Below the pieces are notes generated by a model. The model saw only the letters and a list, made by a program, of their open reading frames with translations. It was not told the DNA's origin and ran no database searches. Made by a program: the position numbers and the translations under genes. Source: Straminergon stramineum (Eukaryota > Streptophyta > Bryopsida > Hypnales > Calliergonaceae). From it: a DNA stretch of 64,000 nt. How positions within the stretch are numbered: position 1 is the first letter of the stretch; the number at the start of each line of letters is the position of its first letter. Shown here one piece after another: positions 26,110 through 37,200 of this stretch. The DNA lies in assembly GCA_963920665.1 (NCBI GenBank), contig OY987269.1:21392501-21456500 (forward strand), given 5' to 3'.

Positions 26110-26669
26110 TTAACCCCAAAACGTCTAGATCCCACAACTTCTAACTCTCCATAATTTGTTGAAGAAATAAGTTGGGAATATATATAATATTTAAATTCAT
26201 ATTCATGGTTGAAAAAAATAGTAAGTAGAAAGAAGTAGAGAACAATTTTGAATACTAACTTGTTAAGAATTTAGTTATAGAATTGAAAAATGTTGTAATA
26301 AATAATCTACATCCTGTCATTAATCTATTTTTAAAATATGGAAAATTGAGTTAAATAAAGGACTTCAAAGTTTATTTTAGAGTAGAGATTTGATAACTAT
26401 GACTAAACTAAAACTCTTGAACTGATTCCAAATTTTGATTTCTTGCGAAAGTGATTTTTATGAGTTCCCTGGGTTGAAAAAACCTACATATCATACAATA
26501 ATTTTTTAACCACGTAGTCAAAAGTTACAAAAATTGTTGCCACTTAAAGCTACTCATCAACTACATACTGTGTGAAAATTCTAAGAAAAAAAAATCAAAG
26601 TTTTGTTCTTAAAAAATTGTCCAAAATTTCTATATTGCCAGTAAACGCTATTTGGTTCTTTAGGGGTTA
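26110..26669 (+). mobile_element. Non-autonomous TIR element, copy C (560 bp, internally deleted)
   Basis: The left end TTAACCCCAAAACG and right end CTTTAGGGGTTA match the family termini. The right part, from about 26218 (ATAGTAAGTAGAAAGAAGTA), is collinear with copies A and B, but most of the left third is missing. All three copies share orientation. Confidence 0.62.
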
Positions 26670-28000
26670 CTTAATGTTAAGTTTTTTTTAACTCTAAAGG
26701 CTCTTATCAATTTTATAATGCTTGTGAATTACTTCCTCACATTCCATGATTTGAAGTTATATTCAATTCTTGTCAATATATTTTGAACAATTTCATCCAC
26801 ACAATTTTCATCTAATTTTGGTAAATCCTAATGAAATTTGTTATTGGTAAGTCTTAATGACATTCAAACATCTTTTTCAATGAAACCTTGGAGCTTCATA
26901 AAACTTTTTGATGTAGTTATTAAGTTGTTCTAATATTCTAAAATGTAAAAATATTGTGTTATATTTAGCTACCAAGGTCAAAAAAGAAATTCTAACAATG
27001 GATGCTGAATTTATTTTGTGTAGACCAAAAAAGAATGTTGACAAAATATTCATAGTTTTCAACAAATCAAATAAATATTCAACAAAGACTAATGACCGTG
27101 ACCACCTAGTACAATTTGTGTGTAAAGCCAATTTTAATAGCATTCTTGAGTTCCTATGAGATGGGCTATTTTTATTCAAATCATTGAACTAGAATATGAA
27201 GCATGGAAGGAGACAAGCCAATAGACAATGACAAACTTAGACCTTTTACTTAAGACATTCAAAGTTTGGTGGAATTGACTTCTCCTAAAATTCTAATGAG
27301 GGAATTCACTTTCCTTCATAACTTAAGAGATTGTAAGAAAAAATCAATCTTTTTAAATCTTATGTTTGACCTCCTACTTGACTAAGATGCCAAATTGAAT
27401 CTATGCTTTTTTTGCAATTTTAAAGATATCATGTGCAAAATTTATCAACCAACACATACAATGTTCTTTAATAGTTATAGCAAATATTAAAGTTGACATC
27501 ATCAAAAATATATTCTTCACAAGTAGACCAATTAAATTGGTCATTCTCAAACCTTTGGTCTCTTCACAATGAACTACAAAAGCATTCAAATGGTAGATGG
27601 ACACACTCCTCCAATCCTCAATAATTAATTTGAAATTTTAGGAAATCTTAGGAGGGTGTATTCTAACAAGTTAACTAAAAGATCCTACAATTAGATTTGC
27701 TAAAAATTTAGTAGATGAAGATTTTAGCCTTGCTTTGGAGACTAATATTTTAAAATAGTTTTGGACCTCTAAACATGACAAAAAATGGAAGGGTTAAAGT
27801 TCACATCATCCATCTTCACAATAGGATGAATCCAATTGTTTATCTTCAAACCTTTGGTCCTTCCACAATGAACTACAGAAGCATTCAAATGGTGGATGGA
27901 TACATTCCTCCAATCCTCAACAACTAATCTAAAATTAAAATAAGTAATTTGTAAATGCTCAAAGTATAAAATACTTCATAAGACTCTCTCATCTCTCCAT
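26670..28000. other. Intergenic with a diverged direct duplication
   Basis: About 27530-27640 and 27830-27935 are diverged direct copies sharing AACCTTTGGTC, CACAATGAACTACA and CTCCAATCCTCAA. A 100-codon minus frame at 26877-27179 and a 67-codon plus frame overlap, and neither has a recognisable domain. No gene is called. Confidence 0.4.
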
Positions 28001-30650
28001 ACTAAAATATTTACTTCTAAAAATGAATTCCTCACAATATTTGGCACCTATTTTAAGAATTGCTTCCCGCCAGGGATGTATTTGTCCACCTCTGGTACTC
28101 AAGTTTGTTTCCAACATCCATCAATGCTGGTACACTGAAGTCAATGATGCAAGCAACAAAGTAAGTTAGAACATCATCAATCCAACACTGCAAAAGAGGC
28201 AACTCAAGTGAAAAATTACAAATTTGTTGGCTCTAAGTTCAACAGAACTGAAGGAGAGGAGAGGAGGCCTTAACTTACATCAAACAAGTCGCCCTGAGGT
28301 ACTTTGAGTAGGTACTTTATTTGAAAACCGAGCCACTGTTTAGTACATGGACAGAGCCACCCCCAGTGTAACTTAGCTGCTTGTTGAAGCAAGCATCCCA
28401 ATACTAAGTTAGAATACTGAGCAACTGGCATGTTCCCACAGGGCAGAAAACTACTAAAATTAGTCAAGGAATACCTATGATGAATGCCAGAATATGAATC
28501 TGAAGAAGGATTCAGTTCATTTCCTGTGGCAACCTCCAGAGTCCAGACTTCAGGTGGGATTGGCAAAGACGTGCTCCTCCTGCACACAAGATGTGAAATG
28601 AGTATGGGAGCACCGGCCACCTCCAGTTGTCCTCCAGTGCAGAGACTCTCTCCCCAGGCACTCCCCCGTTGCCACCATTACCTGCTACAATTTACAGGAA
28701 GTTAAGTCATGAACTTGAAAAAATCATGATGTAAGGATTCAACCGCGTTGAGTTTCAGGGAGCAGAGCCCAGAGACACGAAGCAGGATCATCTTCACAAG
28801 CCTTTTCATAGTGTCATAATGTAACTCTCGAGTGGTCTTCCCTTGTAAGGGAAGACCCAACAGACTGCAGTGGCAAAGCCGGCAAGGCCTAGTCTACTCT
28901 AGTCTCTCCCTGTAAGTAAGTTACAAGAGGCCAGAGTATGAGATATCACAGATGATACCATTTTCTGTATACAACATCTCATCCTAGACGTCATGGAGCT
29001 AGAACACCTGCCTTACTGCACTGCTGAGATTTCCCTATTGTTGAAAGCCATGCTCTTACTTCTGCATATGACTTTTCTGCTACAAACTTCTGGACACAGA
29101 ACTACAGTTACCCTTCAAAGGACACATTACTTCAAAGACCACTGAAAACCAGACCAACAGGTTTGGAGTTCCCATTAATGGTTAAGTAAAATGAGTAATT
29201 GTTCTAGTGCTGCTACTCCACAAGAACAAATTTTATTTACGAAATTCTACAATGAATTCTGAGCAACAGGGATAGTCTCTTCTTCTCAGAAGCTCCAATA
29301 CAAACAAATAAAAACTAATTACCACCAAAAGTAGAATTCATTGCAATAAAGAATTGCTCGTAACGAATGAAACAGCATAGAACTTGTGATATGTCGGAAG
29401 ACAACAAACAAGAGTCACATTCCTCCTCCCTCTTCAAGATCAAAAAGACACTTTTTACAGTTACTTGTGAGAGTCAAGTAACCACACCAAGATTGGACGT
29501 GCGACATAATTGCCTCGATTTGCAAACCTGTAGAGAATTTTCAGGTTTATGTTAAGCACATTGAAGTGAATACTCTGCATGTAGCAGTAATAAATTTATG
29601 AGTACCTTAGATCAAGTTCACATTCAGACAAATTCGCAAAACAAATTCACCATGAACCCATACAGAATAGGCCAGAGAATTGTGATTCATACCCTTTTTG
29701 GAATGATCATTCATGGTTATATCTACACTTGCCTTACAAAAACTTGGAATCCCCAATCTGCAAATCCATAACAGAGAATCCAAATGTAAACATGCATTTC
29801 AACACAGATTTATTTAATAGAAATGATTTATTTGCACAAAAGGCTGCAATACAGATAATCTCAGTTACTTCCAATGCACATTTGTCATGGAAGTAACAGA
29901 CTGTCACAGTGACTCCCAGAGAGTTTACTCCTGGCCACTTAATAACTACTCATCTACAGTAGATATGCTGAAGAGATGCCAACTACCATCCTAAAGCAGA
30001 GATCTCAGTTCCATGCTAAAGGGTTACAAGCACATCATCACAAAGCATCCTGACAAAGGATCTACTAAGCAGAAATATATACTAATCCACATGACAACTC
30101 CTTTGGGTACATCTGCAAACTTCTGAGCCAGATAGTATCAACTAGGGGATGTCATTTCACAAGATGGCATAAACTTGGCATCTACTCAGCAACATCCATA
30201 ACATATAATATTAAGTTAGAGAAATTTTAAGTCTCTGCATTTACATCTACTCCTGAGGGGGGTCATGCACCAGGAAACAGCACATGGCAGTCTTTTACAG
30301 AGTTTGTACACAGAAGAAGACCTGTGAAGACTAACTCTAATGAGCTTCTGCTAAAGCCTCAGGAACTCTGGGCAACATTGAATCAAAACTGTCTAACTGT
30401 TGACACAACCTCAAAACCACCCTTGTTCACGGATCTTGGTTACTACAGGTCAAGCCAGCCGATGGTACCATACCTTCACACGCTTAAGCTGCAGGACAAC
30501 GAGACCATGTCAGATCCGGGACCCAATCATCTTTGCAAATACTGTCAGGAGCTTTAGAAGCAAGGTCAGAGATGTCATGGACCACTTACCTTTAAACAGG
30601 CAGGGCAATGACGATTCAAGTGAATCACTCAGATACCCAAGAGCTTGTCA
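28001..30650. other. Downstream flank of the second cyclin, no gene called
   Basis: Base composition is more balanced from about 28050 to 30650 than in the AT-rich blocks to the left. The part next to the cyclin may hold its 3' UTR on the minus strand. A 116-codon minus frame at 28270-28620 has no recognisable domain. No conserved motif is visible. Confidence 0.4.
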
Positions 30651-32347
30651 TCAGCAACATTCAGGATCATCGAAAAATTCTAGGGGCAGAATTGACGGAG
30701 GAGTTAACGCCGCCACGCACTTGAACTGCACACCAAAGCAAAGGTCAGGCACATTTTCTCTGGTTCTAATGATCTCAAATTCTTTGGAATCAGGAAGAAC
30801 GATCGCATGGCACGTAAGAACAATTGAACGGGACAGTATTACCTTATGTTGCCTATATTTTTCTCGAATAGCAGGAAGAGTGCAGCTTTTTGTGTTCGTC
30901 TGCAAGTGATGAATATGCCTCACACATTTGCTTAAGTCAACTGCCTTGTATCCAGTGTAATGTTGCAGAGTCGCATCCCAAGGACGAGCTGACGGATCGA
31001 GGGTTAGCTTGGCCAAGAACACAGCAGATGCAGCTACCATGGATGGAAGGTATCCCAAGAACGAATACTCTGCCAGGGTTAGCTCAGCAAGATAATTCCC
31101 AAGAAACTCCAGAACTAGGTTTGGAAAGGCCTTGCAACTGGCTTGGGCAGCCCGGATGAACCGTCTCAAAAAGGTCTTAGTAGTCGGGGTCGTAAGCTCG
31201 AACTTTAACTCCCTTAAAATGTTTCGTTCCATTTCCAGGACCTGCGCAATTTGACAGCATCTTATTATGGTTTCGAATATTAACTATGCAAGCGGCCAAA
31301 CAATTCCAAACCAATTAGGTCAAACACAGGAAATGCCACAGTACATACCTCTTCGCGCCGGTATGTGTTATCCGTGATATAGCAAAACTCCTCAACCTGA
31401 GGAGCGCAAATTTCTTCGTATTTTGAAGCAATCAGCATGCAGGACACGCCGAGGAGTTGAAGCTGCTGCCGAGAGACAGTGTTGCAGGAGAGAAACCGAT
31501 CAATATATGCCACGGTTAAATAAAGAGTGTCAGGCATCACTTTGTACTCCTCGGCTACCTCGACAAGCCAGTCGATGAGAATCCCCCTCATGGATGGCGA
31601 GATGTCTTTCTGCATCGTCTCCATGAAGTTCGTCGTCGGCCTTCGCTTGACCTAATACCCCCAAAACAAGAATTAGAGATTTACATGTCAAAGGTATCCT
31701 CTGGTTGATGTGAAAGAACACCTGTTACATGTGAAACAGCAAAAGTCAAAACCAAATTCACTATTCAAGGAATACAAACTCACCTCTGCCATACGCAGAT
31801 GCATGTAGATATCTGCAGCATATGTACTACACATTTGCGGGTCCGAGTGATCAGTATCGATGTCTTTAAACGACGACCCATCAGACCAAGACGAAGTCTC
31901 CGTGTCACAATCCTTGAACGGGTCGCCTTTCACACAATCCTTAGATTCTTTCAGATTCTGTACTGTCAGCCGCTCCAGAGACTCAATAGCAGACGAACTA
32001 CTCCTCGACTCCGACTCTGGTTCCGACTCCGACCCACTCTTTCCAGCGTACAACTCTTCGGGAAGTGCATTCTCATCGCCCTCGACAGTCTGCTTCGGCT
32101 TGAACTCCTTAAAGTCCACTAGTGGACAGCCAGACATGGCAACAGCATTCACCTGTTTCGATATATCCGTGAGGGGTGCGCGACGCCCCGGCATCACATT
32201 TCGCTTCCGCGGGTGCAAAACAGTACTCTTAGCATCGTCCACGGCCGATCGCTTCGTCGCAGCTCTCGTCTGCCGGACGTTGTCGGACGGAGCTCCCGCC
32301 GAGCTGCTCGCACGCGGACGCAAACGCACTCCACCTTCACGCGCCAT
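30651..32347 (-). CDS. CYCA: A-type mitotic cyclin, intron-reduced paralogue (4 exons, 446 aa)
   Basis: Minus-strand exons in order: 32347-31784, 31651-31349, 31241-30843, 30725-30651. The three introns (132, 107 and 117 bp) are GT-AG and all fall at codon boundaries. The protein has a textbook destruction box, RAPLTDI, at residues 56-62, a basic RQTRAATKR segment and an acidic/serine stretch. The A-cyclin signature MRGILIDWLVEVAEEYK starts near residue 209. The C-terminal cyclin fold ends with LPAIREKYRQHKFKC. It should activate CDK in S/G2/M. It aligns along its whole length with the cyclin at 10246-12517, but introns 1, 3 and 4 of that gene are absent without loss of frame. The start at 32347 (MAREGG) is preferred; an ATG three codons upstream is possible. 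No inactivating change is seen. Confidence 0.93.
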
Positions 32348-33706
32348 TATCCACAATAATACTTGGTGTAATCGAAACTCCTAAATCCACGATCCCAGCT
32401 GAAAGCTCTCAACTACAAGCACATGACTCCGAATGAAGCGTCTCCTCAATCTCATAACATCAATTCAAGAGACCTCACCAGCACACCCAGGAATTCCACA
32501 TAAGAGTCCACCACTCGATCCAATACGGACTCCCGAAACAGACGATCCGCGACTCACTACCTATACTCAACACTCCAATCCTCCAATCCTCCAACAGCGT
32601 ACAACGCTCCACCAACACGCTCCACTTCGATACGAACTCTCACACTAACCAAACTCCAACACAAGCTCCACAGAATCGGCACACTCCTCCAACGACATAC
32701 AAAAACTCCCCAACAACCTCCCACGCCACTCCACAGAAACCCTACAGCCCCGAACTGCACCTAATCAGCTACACACAAACACCCACTACAACTCGCCGCA
32801 CCAAGCAAAGATGGAATGCGTTTTCAGCTCAGTGCGGCTCAGCTCCAAGCTGCAAATGATCAGTACCCGCACTCCCTCTCTAACTCTCACTCTCGCTCCC
32901 TCCGTCTGCCACGGGAAAGGGGCAATGGGAATCATATACTATCGCAACCACTCTCTCCCAAACTCAAAATGGTTGCACTCCAACCGGGCGGGAGAGCGCA
33001 TTTCCCCAAGTTTGCCGCCTCTTCCTTCCCGTGAGGATGATCATGTACCCTCCCACTTCCCGTCATTTCGTCAATTCAACAGAATGCAGTTCCCAATCAG
33101 ACACCATCATCGCCAATTTCGTTGCAAAATGTCCCAAGGATGATGAAGAACAGCCAGGGGAATTCGGGAAGACGACGGACGCGTCGATGACTGTCCCTGT
33201 TCAACTGAGCCGGATTTTTTCTTTTTCTTTTCGGTTGGTAGTTTCTTTGAGCAGGTGCTTATTTTTCTTTCTCCGGGGATGGGTTTCTTTCGAGTGCGCG
33301 CGAACTGGGGGATGTGGTGGATTGAAGGCGCGGGGGGCGGAGGGCGGGGGGGAGTTTGAATGGGTTGCCGTGAGCTTGCCGCTCGTTGCGTGCCACGTAG
33401 GAAAGTGCGGGAAGCCGAGTTGGCAAGCAGGTTAAATTTGGGCGGGCGGGGTCAATCAAGGCTTGGAGGCAGGCTGGCGAGGCTGCCGGGCACTGCCGCG
33501 GCGTTCCTGCCGTTGCCAGCGGCCAACAGTCACTTAACCGCCATTTGCTGCTGTTTCTTGCCTTTGGTTTAGTTTGTATTTCACTGCCCGGGCAAATTTG
33601 GGGGGAGGGTTTGTTTTTGTGGGGTTTTTTGCTATTGTAACTTTATTGTGCGGTTTTGGTCCGTCTCCTCAAAGAACCAGCTTTGGGAGTTTGGAGGGAT
33701 GATGAT
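32348..33706 (-). promoter_or_regulatory. GC-rich upstream region of the second cyclin gene
   Basis: Composition rises from AT-rich to GC-rich across this block, which lies upstream of the minus-strand cyclin. It includes CpG-rich tracts at about 33290-33560. Overlapping frames on both strands lack conserved domains and are most simply explained by composition. It probably contains the promoter and 5' UTR. I could not identify a convincing TATA box or mitosis-specific activator element by eye. Confidence 0.4.
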
Positions 33707-33752
33707 AGGAGGAGGAGGAGGAGGAGGAAGAAGAAGAAGAAGAAGAAGAAGA
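33707..33752 (+). repeat. AGG/AAG trinucleotide microsatellite
   Basis: A run of GGA units passes directly into a run of AGA units, a compound purine microsatellite. It marks the edge between the GC-rich cyclin upstream region and AT-rich DNA. Confidence 0.9.
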
Positions 33753-36700
33753 CCCTACACAAAGGTCAGATTCTGTATAAATTGAATTTGTTTGGGTCAA
33801 AAAGTGTTACATGTCACCTTGTGATTGGTTTAAGGTGACATAGACCTTTCATATTTGATGCGGAACTCAATTTCATTACTTCCTAATTAATCAAATTTAT
33901 CCCTCACCTACAATAACAGCATCATTGGTTCTATTTAAAACCATCATGAATGAAGAGATTGTTAGGAATCATTCAAGCATTCATACCTCGAGGGTTCAAA
34001 TAGCAAGGGATACCTTTGTTGCTTTCTTTTGAAAGCTTTTGATGGTTAGCTCGATAATAATGAGTCAAAAATATAACTAAAGCTTCATTTATCTCTTTGT
34101 TGCTATTGATAATCAATTGAAGGTTACAAATTTTGGAGGTTTTGTGATTTTGGGGGTTAATACTCTTTATGGTTGAATCCCATTTTTATAACCAATAAAG
34201 GACTAAGTAGTCATTGAAGGACCAATTGAAAATTCGGGCAAGTTCCTACGATGTCAATTTTCAATGGATCTTTCTAAAACTTTAACGCAAGATATAGGCA
34301 TGTACCCCCTAGAAGGAAATCTAATTTTTTTCCAAATTGGGTTCTTGGATCAAAAGTTATTCTACTTAAAAAAGTCTAAATAATTCAAGTAGTTTGGGAA
34401 TCTTTTGCTAAATTCCACATTGACCTTTGAAATTTGGTGGGTAGGTAATTCATATAATATATGATGGAATTGTAAGAAAACCTTGTGGGGTACAAAAATC
34501 TCACTCCAAGAGTAAAGGTTGGTGATCTAATCAAGCAAGGATTTTTTCTCATAACTTCAAATGCTATATTTCTTTCAATTTGCACAATTAGAGTTTATGG
34601 ATTTTTTTCTACACGTTCCTATGGTAATATAGGATAAATTTGTACTCAATTTGATTGTTCAAATCAATTTTGAAAAGAAAAGAGGATCACTTTGATCTTA
34701 ATTGTATACACGAGTAAAAATTCCTTTGAGAATTCAACATACTAACTCACGTTGAAAAATATAGCAAATGTTATTGACGCTTCTTATCAAACGTAGACTA
34801 CGGCATTGTCTTACAATCACAATCATGTGAAAAGACAATGTAAGGTTGTTTCAACATTTATGTATTTCAAATGATCCAATAAATACTTCACATTAAATTG
34901 TGTAATTTCAAACTTGTACAACATGATGCCAAAATATCCCTTCACCTCCCATTGAATTCATCTATATCTTTAAATACCAATCAAAAGTTTGTATGAGTAG
35001 CAAATTCTAATAAATAACATTAATTTGGTAAGTTTATTGGGCAATGAATGTTTGTTTGTTTACACTTGTTGGCAATGAACTTGTTGAGTCACATGAAAAT
35101 AACAACACATTGGTAATTAGCATTCCAACAAGCTTATAGTTATGGAGCAAGTTTCAAAATGAATACATGGTGATAGCCAATACTATCGATATTTGAGATT
35201 TTAGTTTAAAAAATCTCCACCTATGGGATTATAATCTCTAGTAGGTCGCATTTTACTTTGACATTGCTAAAAACTTGTTTCTAATAAGAAAATTGACCTT
35301 TTAAAGTTGCATTTTGTTACATACGGTTGTATGTTGTCTATGAACACACATGCATTAAACGGTTATGTAGAAAAAATACTATCATGTCTTAATTGCTTAA
35401 CCCTTAGGTTTCTAGTGGGGACCATATACATGATCTTGTCTTTCACTTTTAGTATATGAAGTATGAACTAAAATATGGAAGACATACATTATTGGACTGA
35501 AAATTCAATTAATATCATTTTTCATTTGGGGATTATTTTAATATCTAAACCTCATCATGTTCAAATATGACACCATATGTGTAGGAGCTGCAATAATGAT
35601 CGAAATTGGAAGTGCTATGTGTCATTGAATCCATCTCAATATAAATACAAACTCGAGTAATTTGTGTATATGTCAATTCATGCACCTTATAAGGCAAATA
35701 CACACAAAAAAAAACATATTACATCTTTTCTAACCTCGAGATGAAAATGTAGTATATGATTGTATTAGAACAAATAGAAGGCAAATGTCTAAGCAATAGA
35801 ACATTCAAATTGTTAAAATGTACTTTAAAATTGTTTGAAGGTATTGAGAATTGAACAATCAAGGGTTAACAGGGTTAATAGTTCAATAGCATCATTTTTA
35901 GTATTGAATAATATCATTTTTTTTTAAATTGATTATTTTAGAAAGATTAAAATTATCATTTTTTAAATTGTTATATGAATGCAACATTACAACAAGAACA
36001 TTATATATTTAAGCTTTAACAAGGGTTAAACTTTAACTTATTGAGAAGAATTTTTCAAGTTTGGCTTTCCAATTCATATTTGACATTTGGATACCATATG
36101 CAAAAATTACGAAGGGTCATAGTTTGTTTTGGTAGATGCTCTAAAATTGTTTCTTCCACGTAAGTACATATTGATTTTGGAGATTTACATAAAGTGATGA
36201 AGGTGGTTCTGGGTCAATGGCACATTGGGGGTACCCATCTTATTATCTTTGGAAGAGTGCACTTTGATATTCTTTTACAACACTTAAGGTTGTTTGGTCT
36301 AAGAGAGACCTTTTAAGAGTTGATTGTAATTTGGGGTAAACCAAATTCTTTAAAACAATTTTCAATTCATTTTCATAGGAAGAAAAAATGGAATTGGCAT
36401 CTAACTCAAGTCATTTCATGTTTTAGGGGACCTTTGTGGAATTCATTACAAAATTTTGATTTTGAAACCCATTGAAATTTAGTAAAAGCATCCTCTATTG
36501 AAATGCACACTACTTGGTACACCAAAGAAAACAAGATGTATACCTATGCCAAAGGTCACTTTCAGAACATGGTTGCTTTTAGAGTACCCTACCTTAAATG
36601 GCCACTTCTTGACAAACTTCCAAAGATACCTTAAAACTACAACTTTGCAGTCTTTTGTATTTGTAATACCATCATATGCTCTGAAAGAATCAAAACTAAG

Positions 36701-36951
36701 GTGAACCAACCTATTACTACCACCCTTCTCAATTCTGCCCTCATATACCCCATGGGTACATTTTCTATGGGAAATGTACACCACAAGTACATAAAGGAAG
36801 AATTGTGAAGGGTGGTGGTAATGGATTGGTTCACCTTGGTTCCTAACCCGAAGTTGCAGAATACTGATAAAACATGCCCATCTTTCTCAACCAATTCTCA
36901 TTAATTTGTGGATTTCAAAAGATCAAGATTCAGAGACAACTGTTGTTCAGT
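33753..36951. other. AT-rich intergenic DNA, no gene recognised
   Basis: The longest frames here (a 101-codon minus frame at 36479-36784 and its shadows) have no domain I recognise and no splice partners. No tandem or inverted repeat stands out. Confidence 0.4.
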
Positions 36952-37106
36952 TCATTGTTAGTTGATGGAATTGGGGGAAAACTCAGTTGTAATTCAAAAA
37001 CACTGTGAAAAAATCTATAAAAATTTATTCGAATACTGAAAAAATTGGATCAGGTACTTCAAAAGAAACTCAATATGGGAATTATAGGAAAATGGCTGAT
37101 AAAACT
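36952..37106 (+). repeat. Dispersed repeat DR1, copy 5
   Basis: Starts with AGTTCATTGTTAGTTGATGG, followed by GTTGTAATTCAAAAACA, GAAAAAATCTATAAAA and CTCAATATGGGAATTA in DR1 order. It is the most distant copy from the others in this window. Confidence 0.6.
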
Positions 37107-37200
37107 AAAAAAAATCCCCAAATGCTGTCTGAAATGAAGAAAATTCATTGCACAAAAAAAATCCCCAAATGCTGTCCGAAATGAAGAAAATTCATTGCAC
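37107..37200 (+). repeat. Tandem duplication of a 47-bp unit
   Basis: Two adjacent, almost identical 47-bp units, each containing ATCCCCAAATGCTGTC, a GAAATGAAGAAAATTC block and CATTGCAC. They differ at about one base, so the duplication is recent relative to the surrounding decayed repeats. It abuts the end of a DR1 copy. Confidence 0.88.

Noticed and set aside
28270..28620. 116-codon minus frame downstream of the second cyclin
   Set aside because: It looks protein-like in composition but I recognise no domain and found no matching upstream exon. Transcript data would be needed to call it.
36479..36894. 101- and 85-codon minus frames and a plus shadow
   Set aside because: No recognisable motif, no splice partner, and they lie in AT-rich repeat-bearing DNA.
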